From contig NZ_CP071446.1 of NCBI RefSeq assembly GCF_017358165.1, forward strand, positions 1,918,544 through 1,982,543: 64,000 nucleotides of DNA, in the 5' to 3' direction. Under the pieces are notes generated by a model, which saw nothing but the letters and a program-made list of their open reading frames with translations, was not told the origin of the DNA and searched no databases. A program made the position numbers and the translations under genes. The DNA is from Thermosipho ferrireducens. GTDB taxonomy: Bacteria; Thermotogota; Thermotogae; Thermotogales; Fervidobacteriaceae. This document shows, one piece after another, positions 26,509-35,904 of this stretch; within the stretch, counting starts at the first letter, position 1, and every line of letters starts with the position of its first letter.

Positions 26509-28821
26509 TTATAACTTACTTACTATAGATTCAAGTAGCTTTATTAATTCTATCGCATTATTTCCCGCTTCACGCAAAATGGAAGAAGCCTTCTCAATAT
26601 TATTCTGCTTAATAGCCTCTGCTATATCTTTGCCAGCTTCATGGACAAAGTGATGGATTTTTTCTACATCTTCCCATTCTTTCTCAAGCCCCTCTGGAGG
26701 TCTAACGAAATTGTACCAGCTTCCAAACGTACATTTTCTTGCGTCAAACTCGACATCTGGAATTTCACCAGAACTTACCGCCTCTTTTACCTTATCAACC
26801 CATATTTTATGAGCCTCTATAGCTTCTTTTATTTCTCTTTCATAATCTTTTTTAGTTGAAACTGAAAATGTTTCTTTTACAATATGTGCAGTTGAAACGA
26901 GCGATTGAACAATATTCTCTATTTCGTCCTTTATGTTTTCAGAGTCCTTTTTAAGCTTGTCATTTCTTTTTGACATATCTTCTACCATTTCAACTATTTC
27001 CATTATTTGCTTTGTTACATTATCCATAGCAGCAGAAATTTCTTCCGTGGTTGCACTTTGCTCCTGACTTGAGCTTGCCAGTATATCCACCATTTGTGAA
27101 ACTTTTTCCACTTCTCTTTTTATTTCTTTAAATTGCGTGTTGGCTGTTACCGTTCCATCATTGATTTCCGTAATTTTATTAACTACCGAGTTTGTTAACT
27201 GGCTTACCTTATTAACGCTGATTTTAATATTTTTAAGTATTTCTGCTATATTTTCAGTAGACCTTTTACTCTCCTCGGCAAGTTTTCTAATTTCATCTGC
27301 AACTACTGCAAAACCTTTTCCGGCTTCTCCAGCTCTTGCTGCTTCTATAGCGGCGTTAAGCGCTAAAAGGTTTGTTTGTTCCGCTATTGAATTTATACTT
27401 TCCAGGATTTTGCTTATTCCATCGGTGTTTTGAAGGAGCTCACTGACACTTTCCTGGGTAAGATTTGATTCTTCCAGAGTAGAACTTACCATACTAATAA
27501 TATTGTTTAAAGATTTCTCACCAATTTTCACTGATTCAGATATTGTGTCTACCTGCCGGGAGATTTCCTGAGCAGTTTTTGAAACGTTCTCTGCAGCCGC
27601 AGCAATTTCTTCTATTCCAGAATTTGTTTCTTGCATAGAAGCTGAAACATTTTCTATATTTTCAGCTATGGAAGAGTACTTTTTGTTTGTTATATTTATA
27701 TTTTCACTGAAATTGTTTAAATCGTTTGAAATCTTACCTGTTGAAATATATACTTTTTTAATACTTCCTATTATAGTCAGAATGGAATCTTTCATTTTTT
27801 CAACAGTATGGTTTAAGGATTTTCCAATAAGGGCAAATTCGTCTTTTCCTTTTGCTTTAATTTTGTATGTCAAGTCTCCGTCTGATATTATTTCAAGACC
27901 TTTAAGCGTTCTACTTATGTTCTTATTAACATGCAAAGAAATCCATAAGAAAAAGACTATCATAATAACAGTGAAAACAATAAAAAAGATTAGAAGCTGT
28001 TTCTTTAAATTTTTCCCAACAAGATTAATATGTGAAGCATCTATTTCACTTATAATAGCAGCTATTGTTTTCCCGGAAAAATCCTTCAATGGCATTCCAG
28101 CATATAATTTTGTCTTTGAAAAATATGTGTAATCTTTTCCATTTAGCACTGCTGACATATCTATGTATTTGCTTATATTTTCCATATCATTGGTTTCTTT
28201 GACCATTTTATCGACTCGTTTTCCATTCTTGTCGTAAAATATGTAAATCATATTTTTTCCTGGAAGTGATTTTAAAAATGAGGAACCTAAATCGTATCCC
28301 AATTCTACAGTCCCAATATGATTTCCTTTATAAATTAAAGGTTTTACTACCCTTAAACCTAAACCATCAACACCTATCTCAAGTCCTGTTATTACTCTTT
28401 GCCTGGTATTTGCTTCAACAACAGTTTTTCTAAAAGAAGATAAATCATCACCATATTTACCGGGCTTGTGGACTCTTAAAAAGCTTTTGTTATCTGGAGT
28501 GTGAAAATGAAAAAAGGTAACACCAAGTTCTCTAAGCTTATCGTATGTATCTTTTGTTAAATCATACAATTTTTCCCTGTTTCGCGTTGCAAAAGTCTCT
28601 AAAATATCTTTATTTCCCTCAACAAACGCCATAGCCTCAAGCAATCCATGTGTTTGAGATTTTATTAAATCATCTGCATATGAAGCATAAACTTCCATTT
28701 CACCCATTGTCCAATGTTTGTTTAAACTATTGATTGAGAGAGAAACAATAAGAAATATAGAGGAAAATGTTGTAATTATTAAGACAGGAATTATTAGATT
28801 TAAAAGTTTTGATATTCTCAT
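26509..28821 (-). CDS. Methyl-accepting chemotaxis protein with Cache sensor and C-terminal CZB domain
   Basis: A 770-residue chemoreceptor. Order: membrane helix 1 (about 8-30); a large extracytoplasmic Cache-type sensor (about 35-280; contains [18 protein letters not shown] and [18 protein letters not shown]); helix 2 (about 290-312); HAMP; the methyl-accepting coiled coil with hairpin tip [20 protein letters not shown]; then a CZB domain (about 670-770). The CZB zinc ligands are visible: AHKIWVDK, the KCTFGSWY cysteine, and [11 protein letters not shown] domains bind zinc through Cys/His and in some receptors sense hypochlorous acid. No CheR pentapeptide tether at the C-terminus. Monocistronic between terminators. 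Confidence 0.94.
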   Translation of the reverse strand: MRISKLLNLIIPVLIITTFSSIFLIVSLSINSLNKHWTMGEMEVYASYADDLIKSQTHGLLEAMAFVEGNKDILETFATRNREKLYDLTKDTYDKLRELGVTFFHFHTPDNKSFLRVHKPGKYGDDLSSFRKTVVEANTRQRVITGLEIGVDGLGLRVVKPLIYKGNHIGTVELGYDLGSSFLKSLPGKNMIYIFYDKNGKRVDKMVKETNDMENISKYIDMSAVLNGKDYTYFSKTKLYAGMPLKDFSGKTIAAIISEIDASHINLVGKNLKKQLLIFFIVFTVIMIVFFLWISLHVNKNISRTLKGLEIISDGDLTYKIKAKGKDEFALIGKSLNHTVEKMKDSILTIIGSIKKVYISTGKISNDLNNFSENINITNKKYSSIAENIENVSASMQETNSGIEEIAAAAENVSKTAQEISRQVDTISESVKIGEKSLNNIISMVSSTLEESNLTQESVSELLQNTDGISKILESINSIAEQTNLLALNAAIEAARAGEAGKGFAVVADEIRKLAEESKRSTENIAEILKNIKISVNKVSQLTNSVVNKITEINDGTVTANTQFKEIKREVEKVSQMVDILASSSQEQSATTEEISAAMDNVTKQIMEIVEMVEDMSKRNDKLKKDSENIKDEIENIVQSLVSTAHIVKETFSVSTKKDYEREIKEAIEAHKIWVDKVKEAVSSGEIPDVEFDARKCTFGSWYNFVRPPEGLEKEWEDVEKIHHFVHEAGKDIAEAIKQNNIEKASSILREAGNNAIELIKLLESIVSKL

Positions 28822-29184
28822 GATTTCCCTCCTCGTGTAAATATTGACAAAAAAATTATACCATTTTTATCGACAATAAAAGTGCTCCCCGGTTTTACAG
28901 TTTGTTAATGAATACATTACTATTACTGCTAATTTTTCATTATAAGATCACTCAACGTATTTACATAATATACAATATACAAAAAAGCCGGAAAAGATAT
29001 AATTAAAATCTTTTCCGACTATAGCAACTTTATAATAATTATTCAGCTGTCCAAAATATGTCAAATCTGTGGTTAAAACTCTTACAGTACATTAGTCTGA
29101 AGCTTTTAACACTCACCAAACATGTAGAAAAACAGTTAATATTAAATAAGTGGCTTTTTAAATATTTCTTGCTGTCTGGAATTA
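28822..29184. other. Intergenic region with chemoreceptor promoter and a terminator
   Basis: No gene seen in 363 bases. At 28855-28860 is a minus-strand TATAAT preceded by TGG (extended -10), a likely promoter for the chemoreceptor; no good -35 was seen. At 28979-29024 is a terminator hairpin. The stretch 29025-29184 is AT-rich with no recognised element. Confidence 0.6.
28979..29024 (-). terminator. Intrinsic terminator of the 29185-32493 gene run
   Basis: Minus-strand AGTCGGAAAAGAT and ATCTTTTCCGGCT form a 13-bp stem (one wobble) followed by six T residues. It is 160 bases past the stop of the last gene in that run. Confidence 0.85.
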
Positions 29185-29649
29185 TTACCTGCTTAATCTT
29201 TTTTCCTCAAAAGCGCTGATTTCCTTTGTCAAGGAATAGTAGAAAAAGAAAGGATATATACCAAGAGTTACTATGGATAACAACAGCAATGCAAGTATAC
29301 TTTTGTCTGAGTTTATTTCAACAATTATTTTTCTTAAATACAAAAGGCTTAAGAAAAAAACTATAAATTGCGCAAAAAGCCAGGTAAAATATGAATTGGT
29401 AAGATAAAGTGGAATATTTGCAAAGAGTGCCAGAAAAACGATTGTCCAGAAAAGCGGAATTAAATTTACAACACCATTTGTTATATCCTTAAGAATCTTT
29501 CCATATTGATAAAGAAGTATTAGAAAAAATATAGATGAAACTGTAAGCAAAATATCAGAAACATCATTATTTATAAAACCAAAAAACAATCCAGTTATTG
29601 TTGGAATAGCCCATAACCAGTATATAAGAAAGTTTTTTCTCATAACCAT
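29185..29649 (-). CDS. Small four- to five-helix membrane protein
   Basis: A 154-residue protein with about five hydrophobic helices and a short basic C-terminus. The last helix motif VTLGIYPFFFYYSLTKEI resembles the DUF4234-type pattern, but I do not rely on it. The ATG overlaps the stop of the Cys-rich gene upstream (TGATG), so they are coupled. Function unknown. Confidence 0.65.
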   Translation of the reverse strand: MVMRKNFLIYWLWAIPTITGLFFGFINNDVSDILLTVSSIFFLILLYQYGKILKDITNGVVNLIPLFWTIVFLALFANIPLYLTNSYFTWLFAQFIVFFLSLLYLRKIIVEINSDKSILALLLLSIVTLGIYPFFFYYSLTKEISAFEEKRLSR

Positions 29650-29945
29650 CACCGTTCTTTGTTTTCTACCTCTCTCAAAAGTTTTAACCTATCAGGATTC
29701 ATGTAATTCAAGCAACATCCTGAACCAAACATTTTTTCACGAAGACCCATTTTTTCTTCAAGTGCAACAATTTCTTTATATTTTCCGCATAAATTATTTT
29801 CAGTTAAATATCTACATCGCTGCTTTTCAGAATCCCACTCTCCATAAAAACACGGAGTATGTTTGCAACAGTAACCACATTTTAAACATTCTGGACAATG
29901 AGCAGATTCTGAAGAAAATTCTTCAATAATTTTTTCCCAATCCAT
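29649..29945 (-). CDS. Cysteine-rich metal-cluster protein (YkgJ-like)
   Basis: A 98-residue soluble protein with nine cysteines: CPECLKCGYCCKHTPCFYG near the N-terminus, then single cysteines in RCRYL and NLCGKY, and GSGCCLNYMNP near the end. The CGYCCK ... C pattern resembles the YkgJ/CxxCxxCC family of putative Fe-S or zinc proteins. It follows korA by 9 bases, so it may serve the ferredoxin-linked oxidoreductase. Function unknown. Confidence 0.7.
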   Translation of the reverse strand: MDWEKIIEEFSSESAHCPECLKCGYCCKHTPCFYGEWDSEKQRCRYLTENNLCGKYKEIVALEEKMGLREKMFGSGCCLNYMNPDRLKLLREVENKER

Positions 29946-29954
29946 AATTCCACA

Positions 29955-31124
29955 TCAAAAATCGAAACCTTCTGTTAAAATTTCGTTTATTCCATCAAGT
30001 ATTTCTTCAGGAGTTATAAGTTCGCCGCCTACTTTGTTTATAAATTTAACTTTAGTCCCGGGTTTTACAAGCCTTAAAATCTCTCTCCCGTATTGTCCAA
30101 GATTCATTTCGGGTATTACAACAGCTTCTACCTTTGACAATCTTTTTCTAAGCTGATGAACAGGAATAGGCCAGATGGTTATTGGCTTGAAAAGGCCTAC
30201 TTTCATTTTATCCTCTCTGGCAATTTTAACTGCTTCAAGTGCGCTTCTTGCTACAACCCCATATGCTATAACAAGAACTTCTGCATCGTCAACTAAATAT
30301 TCGTTGTACATAGCTATTTCATCTATATGCAATCTTATTTTGTTTGTTAATCTTTTGATCAGTTTTTCTGCTGTTTCATAAGAGGCATTTGGGAAACCTG
30401 ATTCATCATGCACCAGTCCTGAAACGTGAAAGCGAGTTTTTCCCATTTCCACAAGAGCTGTAGGGGTTGGCTCGGCGTATTCGCTCTCTGCGTATGGAAC
30501 AAATATTTCCTCTTCTTCAAGTTCTTTCTCAGAAATTCTTTTAACAATCTCTATTTTACTTTCAAGAGGTAAAGAAAAAGTTTCTCTCATATGTCCAAGA
30601 GTTTCATCCATTAAAAATACTACAGGAGTCCTGTAAATTTCTGCAAGATTAAAAGCACGTATAATATATTTATACGCCTCTTCAACTGTTGAAGGATAAA
30701 GTGCTATAATAGCATGATCTCCGTGGGTTCCCCATCTTGCCTGCATAATATCTCCCTGAGCCGGTTTCGTTGGAAGACCTGTTGATGGACCTCCACGCAT
30801 GACATTTACAAAGACACAGGGAGTTTCAGTCATAATAGCGTATCCTAACGCTTCTTGCATAAGGCTAAACCCTGGTCCACTTGTAGCTGTCATAGACTTT
30901 ACTCCTGCAAGTGATGCCCCTATAATAGCTGCTGCACTCCCTATTTCATCTTCCATCTGTATAAATACTCCCCCAACTTTTGGAAGTTCACGCGCCATCG
31001 TTTCAGCTATCTCTGATGACGGTGTTATAGGGTATCCTGCATAAAATCTACAACCAGCTTTGATTGCCCCATAAGCTACTGCTTCATTTCCCTGCATAAA
31101 CACAATTCTGGATTTTTCATGCAT
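29955..31124 (-). CDS. korA: 2-oxoacid:ferredoxin oxidoreductase subunit alpha (KorA/VorB type)
   Basis: A 389-residue alpha subunit carrying the pyrophosphate-domain partner part. Motifs include FMQGNEAVAYGAIKAGC, GYPITPSSEIAETMARELP, ATSGPGFSLMQEALGYA and RGGPSTGLPTKPAQGD, characteristic of 2-oxoglutarate or branched 2-oxoacid ferredoxin oxidoreductases. The ATG at 31124 overlaps the end of the ferredoxin-subunit gene by 8 bases. The thiamin-diphosphate-binding beta subunit and the gamma subunit are not adjacent, which is unusual. Substrate not decided from sequence. Confidence 0.9.
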   Translation of the reverse strand: MHEKSRIVFMQGNEAVAYGAIKAGCRFYAGYPITPSSEIAETMARELPKVGGVFIQMEDEIGSAAAIIGASLAGVKSMTATSGPGFSLMQEALGYAIMTETPCVFVNVMRGGPSTGLPTKPAQGDIMQARWGTHGDHAIIALYPSTVEEAYKYIIRAFNLAEIYRTPVVFLMDETLGHMRETFSLPLESKIEIVKRISEKELEEEEIFVPYAESEYAEPTPTALVEMGKTRFHVSGLVHDESGFPNASYETAEKLIKRLTNKIRLHIDEIAMYNEYLVDDAEVLVIAYGVVARSALEAVKIAREDKMKVGLFKPITIWPIPVHQLRKRLSKVEAVVIPEMNLGQYGREILRLVKPGTKVKFINKVGGELITPEEILDGINEILTEGFDF

Positions 31125-31347
31125 TGTTTTCACCCTCTTTGACTGGCATTTTTTCAACAATTTCTATGGCAAAATCAGGACATAAATTTTCGCACATCAT
31201 ACATCCTATACAGGTATCATGATTTTCTACAATAGGTTTATTCAACTCACCGCGGTTTATAGTTTGAGTGGGGCAAACATGATAACAAATTCCACATGAT
31301 TTACACCAGCTGTAATTTATTTTTACTATAAAATTGCGCTTTGGCAC
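31117..31347 (-). CDS. korD: Ferredoxin-like (delta) subunit of 2-oxoacid oxidoreductase
   Basis: A 76-residue protein with two [4Fe-4S] motifs: CKSCGICYHVCP and CIGCMMCENLCP. It passes electrons from the oxidoreductase to ferredoxin. GTG start after GAGGTG. It lies between oadB and korA and is coupled to korA by overlap. Confidence 0.9.
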   Translation of the reverse strand: MPKRNFIVKINYSWCKSCGICYHVCPTQTINRGELNKPIVENHDTCIGCMMCENLCPDFAIEIVEKMPVKEGENNA

Positions 31348-31356
31348 AATATCACC

Positions 31357-32493
31357 TCACTTGATAATTGATAAGAAAATTCCAGCTGCAACAGCAGAAC
31401 CAATAACACCTGCAACATTTGGTCCCATGGCATGCATAAGGATGAAATTTGTTGGATCTTCTTCTTGAGCTATTTTTTGAGAAACACGGGCTGAATCTGG
31501 TACCGCTGAAACTCCAGCTGCACCTATGAGCGGATTAACTTTGTCTTTCAAAAATAAATTCAATATTTTTGCAAAAAATATACCACAACTAATTGCAACT
31601 ATAAACGCAAGCGCCCCCATACCGAAAATCATTAATGATTGTGGAGTTAGAAATATATCTGCTCTTGCAGAAGCACCCACTGAAATGCATAATAATATAG
31701 TTACAGTATCAAGTATATACCTGCTTGCAGCTTCAACAAGTCTTTTTACAACCCCTGCTTCCTTCAATAAATTACCGAACATGAGCATTCCAATGAGCGG
31801 TAACGCCTTTGGAACAATAAAAGCAACTATCACCGTAGTGAGAAGAGAAAATAAGATTTTTTCCGTTTTCGTGACTTTCCTGGGAGGTTTCATTCGAATT
31901 CTTCTTTCCTCTTTCGTGGTTAAGAGTTTTGAAACAGCTGGCTGAAGAACTGGTATGAGCGCTATATATGAATACGCAGAAATTGCAATTATGGATAAAA
32001 GTTCAGGCGCAAATTTGGATGTTATATAAATTGAAGTGGGGCCATCAGCACCACCAATTATACCTATAGAGGCCGCCTGTTTTAAAGAAAAACCAAGAAA
32101 TCTTGCAACAATAAAAGTAACAAATATTCCAATCTGAGCTGCGCCTCCAAGAAAGATTGTTATCGGATAAGACAATATAAAAGAAAAATCAGTAAGTGCA
32201 CCTATACCAAGAAAAATCAACGGAGGATATATTCCCAGTGTGAGTCCCTGTTGTAAATACCAGAGGAGTCCACCTGGCGAATTTTCTGACGGAGGATTTA
32301 AAATACCTGTGACATCTGGCGGAATATTTGCAAGGATTATTCCAAAAGCTATGGGGATCAAAAGAAGTGGTTCTGCTTCTTTTTCAATGGCAATGTAAAT
32401 TAGGGCAATTGCAATAATATACATGATAATATTACCAAGAGTTATGTGAGCAAATGCGGTGCTCTGAAGAAATGCTGTTAATGCTTCTAACAA
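31357..32493 (-). CDS. oadB: Sodium-translocating decarboxylase beta subunit (OadB/GcdB family)
   Basis: A 378-residue membrane protein with about ten helices. Family motifs are GIYPPLIFLGIGALTDFS, IGIIGGADGPTSIYI (the conserved region with the sodium-binding aspartate) and AAGVSAVPDSARVSQK near the C-terminus, then MHAMGPNVAGVIGSAVAAG. It pumps sodium during decarboxylation of a carboxybiotin. A TTG start at 32493 follows AAGGAGG. Biotin carrier and carboxyltransferase subunits are not next to it, so the acid handled (oxaloacetate, methylmalonyl-CoA or glutaconyl-CoA) is unknown. Confidence 0.92.
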   Translation of the reverse strand: MLEALTAFLQSTAFAHITLGNIIMYIIAIALIYIAIEKEAEPLLLIPIAFGIILANIPPDVTGILNPPSENSPGGLLWYLQQGLTLGIYPPLIFLGIGALTDFSFILSYPITIFLGGAAQIGIFVTFIVARFLGFSLKQAASIGIIGGADGPTSIYITSKFAPELLSIIAISAYSYIALIPVLQPAVSKLLTTKEERRIRMKPPRKVTKTEKILFSLLTTVIVAFIVPKALPLIGMLMFGNLLKEAGVVKRLVEAASRYILDTVTILLCISVGASARADIFLTPQSLMIFGMGALAFIVAISCGIFFAKILNLFLKDKVNPLIGAAGVSAVPDSARVSQKIAQEEDPTNFILMHAMGPNVAGVIGSAVAAGIFLSIIK

Positions 32494-32582
32494 AATCTTT
32501 CCTCCTTCTCTTGACTTTTCAGAAAAAATTATACAGTACAATTATAAAAAAATAAAGTTAGATTTTAACCATTTAAGAATGA

Positions 32583-33419
32583 TTACTTACTTTTCTCAGA
32601 AAAAGCCTTTTCTAAACTAAGTAATAGAAAATGATACGTTAATTCATAATTATAATTGCCGATTTTTGATGAGACAATTCTATCTATCTCCAGGGCAAGT
32701 TCATAAGGTATATGCTCAATTCCAAGGTTGTTTTCTAATACCCATAAGCATACTCTTGCCAGAATAACTAAAAAGTCGAACTCTTTCTTAGTAGAAAGAA
32801 TTTTAGTTAGCTTCAATAGCACATCTTTTTGATTTACACTATCTTCTATAAGCTTATAAAGGCTTATGTAAATACTCAGCAGATCGTCCTCTTCCAGCAG
32901 TTCATCTATACTAAGGACTTTGTAATCATTATTTACTATTCTCCCTTTAAACTCGGGATTTAAAATTATCAATTTTTTCAGGAATGGATCTTTTATTTCA
33001 GATGAAATCGTTTCAATCTCTCGTCTAATATTAAACCTTTGCAATCTACTGCGAACAGTGGGATATAGTGAGTTCCAGCTTGTAGTAGTAAGAATTATTA
33101 CTGAATATTCAGGAGGCTCTTCCAAAATTTTAAGCAAAGCATTTTCTGCTTCTGGAAGAAGTCTCTCAGCATTTATAAGTAACACAAATTTTTTTCCTGC
33201 CTCAGGGGCAAAACTCAGAAACTCTTGAAGAGTTCTAACATTCTGTATGGTTATGTTTTTTCCTTCAATAAGTAAAAGATTTTCTAAGCGATTTGAACTG
33301 AATAATTCAGCAATCTCAAGTGCTTTTTTCTTCAAATAAGCAGCGTTGTCTCCTACAAAAGCCAAAGAAATGCCTGAAGATTTTTCGATGGTATTTTTTA
33401 TGTGATTAATTATCTCCAT
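32583..33419 (-). CDS. holB: DNA polymerase III delta-prime-like clamp-loader subunit
   Basis: A 278-residue AAA+-fold protein. The signature INAERLLPEAENALLKILEE followed by PP, then VIILTTTSWNSLYPTVRSRLQ, is that of DnaX/HolB clamp-loader subunits. The P-loop position (FVGDNAAYLKKKA) has lost the GKT, and the zinc module cysteines are absent. This fits the non-hydrolysing delta-prime subunit rather than DnaX. ATG at 33419 after CAGGTG. Confidence 0.82.
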   Translation of the reverse strand: MEIINHIKNTIEKSSGISLAFVGDNAAYLKKKALEIAELFSSNRLENLLLIEGKNITIQNVRTLQEFLSFAPEAGKKFVLLINAERLLPEAENALLKILEEPPEYSVIILTTTSWNSLYPTVRSRLQRFNIRREIETISSEIKDPFLKKLIILNPEFKGRIVNNDYKVLSIDELLEEDDLLSIYISLYKLIEDSVNQKDVLLKLTKILSTKKEFDFLVILARVCLWVLENNLGIEHIPYELALEIDRIVSSKIGNYNYELTYHFLLLSLEKAFSEKSK

Positions 33420-33441
33420 GTGTATCACCTGCGGTATATAT

Positions 33442-34110
33442 TTAAAAACGATTTATAAATTTTTCTGGAAGATTTTCAATGAATCCATCGTAAATTATCT
33501 TTCCTCTTGAAAGAACTATGACTCTTTGCGCTATATCGAAAAAGAATTCAGCATGATGTGTTGCTATAATTATACCTTTTTGCAACCTTATTATTTCCTT
33601 AATTAGTTCTTTTACAGCAGTTCTATCATATTTGTCCAACATGGCTGTTGGTTCATCCAATAGTAAAAACTCAGGTCTCATAGCTAAAATGGAAGCTATA
33701 GCAAGTTTTTGCTTCTGGCCTCCTGAAAGTAAAAAAGGATCCTTATCTTTAAATTCATATAAACCAACAACTTTTAAAACCCACTCTGCCCTTTTTTTTA
33801 TTTCTTCTTTTTTCAACCCGATGTTTTCCAAACCAAATATAACGTCTTCCCAGACAGTACTACCAATTATTTGAGTTTCTGGATTTTGAAATACATACCC
33901 GGTAACATCACTGTGATCAGCATTACCAGTACACGAAATAGTTCCTTTATATGGATAAAGTCCTGCAAGAACCTTAAGTAATGTGGATTTACCTGAACCA
34001 TTTTCCCCAAGCAATAATGCAACTTCTTTTGTTTTTAAAGTCAGTGTTATTGAACTTAACACTTTACTTCCGTTGTATTCTGCTGTAACATTTTCAATTT
34101 TTAACTCTAT
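33442..34110 (-). CDS. ECF-type transporter ATPase (EcfA-like), apparent ATA start
   Basis: About 222 residues. Walker A GENGSGKSTLLKVLAGLYP, Q-loop YVFQNPETQIIGSTVWEDVI, signature LLSGGQKQKLAIASILAMRP and Walker B FLLLDEPTAMLD match energy-coupling-factor ATPases for vitamins or metals. A GTG at 34062 is the only standard start. However, the upstream codons IELKIENVTAEYNGSKVL encode the conserved first strands of the ABC fold, so the true start is further up. The best-placed codon is ATA at 34110, after GGAG within the previous gene. No EcfT or second ATPase lies nearby. Confidence 0.85.
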   Translation of the reverse strand: MELKIENVTAEYNGSKVLSSITLTLKTKEVALLLGENGSGKSTLLKVLAGLYPYKGTISCTGNADHSDVTGYVFQNPETQIIGSTVWEDVIFGLENIGLKKEEIKKRAEWVLKVVGLYEFKDKDPFLLSGGQKQKLAIASILAMRPEFLLLDEPTAMLDKYDRTAVKELIKEIIRLQKGIIIATHHAEFFFDIAQRVIVLSRGKIIYDGFIENLPEKFINRF

Positions 34111-34865
34111 ATTATCATCTCCAAAAGACTTCCCGGAGTTAATTTCAATTTTTCATACGCACTTGCCTGGTTTGCCGCAATTTCAATGTAATCTGTACTA
34201 TCGTTGTGGACAAGAAGTTCTCCTTTCCCTATTTCTGCATAAAAATTTGTCACAGGTATCTTTATTAATTTGCGCCTCACCCTTAATTTTACATATTCTT
34301 TATTATTTACCCATTCGTAAGGTATATTCGTCTCAATGTTACCAAATCGATCAATATAAGCAACTTCACCTTTCAAAACATTTTCAGATTTTTTTGGCTT
34401 TATGTAAGGAATTGTCGCATAATTTGGCAGTAAATCTCCAAGCTCTTCAAACATACCTTTTGAAATGTATGCCGCAGCAGGTGAAAAAATATCGCGACCA
34501 TGGAATGTATTGGAGCTTAAATAGTGGTACTTTTTATTGTTTAATTCTCTGATTTCAATAGGAGGCTGATGCTCAAACACCAGTGTAAAAATGCCATTAT
34601 CTGGCCCCACAAAAAAGAATTTCTCAGTTTTTGCAGCAATCGCTTTTCTAAAGCTTCCAACTCCATGATCTACAACTGCAAGGAAAACTGTACCTTCTGG
34701 AAAATGAATCATCGTTCTATCTAAAATATACATTGCTTCTCTAACATTAAAAGGAGTAATATTGTGAGTAATGTCAATTACTTCATCATTTGTTATCTGC
34801 CTTATCACGCCTTTACAAATTCCCACATAATGAGAATTACCCCAATCTGTGAGAAACGCAATCAT
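34107..34865 (-). CDS. SAM hydrolase/SAM-dependent halogenase family protein (DUF62)
   Basis: A 252-residue protein of the S-adenosyl-L-methionine hydroxide adenosyltransferase family, which splits SAM into adenosine and methionine with water. Family motifs: MIAFLTDWGNSHYVGICKG, DITHNITPFNVREAMYIL, VDHGVGSFRKAIAAKT, VGPDNGIFTLVF and the late FHGRDIFSPAAAYIS, followed by IDRFGNIETNI in the C-terminal barrel. The conserved Asp-Arg-His triad of the hydrolase group fits the D of TDW and the FHGRD motif. ATG at 34865 after GAGGTG. Its stop overlaps the ECF ATPase start, so the two may act together. Confidence 0.88.
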   Translation of the reverse strand: MIAFLTDWGNSHYVGICKGVIRQITNDEVIDITHNITPFNVREAMYILDRTMIHFPEGTVFLAVVDHGVGSFRKAIAAKTEKFFFVGPDNGIFTLVFEHQPPIEIRELNNKKYHYLSSNTFHGRDIFSPAAAYISKGMFEELGDLLPNYATIPYIKPKKSENVLKGEVAYIDRFGNIETNIPYEWVNNKEYVKLRVRRKLIKIPVTNFYAEIGKGELLVHNDSTDYIEIAANQASAYEKLKLTPGSLLEMII

Positions 34866-34885
34866 GCTATTCACCTCTTAAAAAA

Positions 34886-35899
34886 TTAAAAGAATAGTTT
34901 CGTTAATTCTTTTAAATAAAAATCAACTGGTTTTATATTTAACATCGTTTCAGAATAGGGTACTTCTGTTAAAGAAAATCCCTTTATTCCTACAGCGTGA
35001 TAGCTCTTACCAGCTTTGATCATTTCTATTACGTGGGATGCCATTTGAGTTGCTATTATTCTATCCATAGCGGTAGGAGTACCACCACGTTGAAGGTAAC
35101 CAAGGTTTGTATACCTCCATTCTATGTCAAACTCTGGCTTTAATCTTTTTTCTATAAACTTTCCTATTATTTCCGCAGCGTTCTCATTGTTTGTACATCC
35201 GCATTCATTTTTAATTTTTTCAGAGATTTCCACTCCACTTTCTATTACAACAAGTGAAAATCTTTTTTTACCCTCGTATCTATTTCTTATGTTGTCTATC
35301 AATTCTTCAAAATTTATCTTTTCTGCATTTGTAATTATAAAGTCTGCACCTCCAGCAAGCCCACCAACTGTTGCAATCCATCCACCGGGTCGTCCCATAG
35401 TTTCAACGATCATAACTCTGTGGTGAGCTTCAGCGGTAGAGTGCAAAATGTCAAGAGCGTTTGTAACATGTTCAACAGCAGTGAAGAATCCTATAGAAAA
35501 ATCTGTAAATGAAAGGTCATTATCAATAGTAGCTGGTACTAAAACAGAAGGAACATCAAATTTCATTAAATTTATAGCTGCTTTTGCTCCCAATCTACCA
35601 CCAATTATAAGAAGTGATGTCAAAGAATATTGCTCAACTTTTTCTTTCACTTTGTTTATCTCATCATCTTCAGCTGGGACAAAAAGGGAAGTGCCAAGTA
35701 TTGTTCCGCCCTGATGAAGAATTCCAGAAACATTTGGTCGAAGAAGCACATCTAAATCGTCTCTTAGAAGCCCCTCAAAACCATCTTTTATACCCACGAC
35801 TTCTATATTTAAATTTAATCCTCTAACTACCGCTGAACGTATAGCAGCGTTTATTCCAGGTGAATCATTGCCAACACAAAGTATCCCAACACGCTTCAT
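34886..35899 (-). CDS. 6-phosphofructokinase family protein with altered phosphoryl-donor site
   Basis: A 337-residue PfkA-fold protein. The sugar-phosphate side is kept: PATIDNDLSFTDFSIGFF with the catalytic aspartate, HHRVMIVETMGRPGGW and YLQRGGTPTAMDR. The donor side is not: the first glycine loop is VGNDSPGIN instead of SGGDAPGMN, the arginine after GGTILGTS is leucine, and the GGDGS (ATP) or GGDDT (pyrophosphate) motif is GGRLG. The aspartate that holds Mg is thus arginine. ETMGRPGGW resembles pyrophosphate-dependent enzymes, and the gene is 5 bases after the pyrophosphatase hppA. Activity and donor are uncertain. Confidence 0.82.
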   Translation of the reverse strand: MKRVGILCVGNDSPGINAAIRSAVVRGLNLNIEVVGIKDGFEGLLRDDLDVLLRPNVSGILHQGGTILGTSLFVPAEDDEINKVKEKVEQYSLTSLLIIGGRLGAKAAINLMKFDVPSVLVPATIDNDLSFTDFSIGFFTAVEHVTNALDILHSTAEAHHRVMIVETMGRPGGWIATVGGLAGGADFIITNAEKINFEELIDNIRNRYEGKKRFSLVVIESGVEISEKIKNECGCTNNENAAEIIGKFIEKRLKPEFDIEWRYTNLGYLQRGGTPTAMDRIIATQMASHVIEMIKAGKSYHAVGIKGFSLTEVPYSETMLNIKPVDFYLKELTKLFF

Positions 35900-35904
35900 T
35901 CCTA

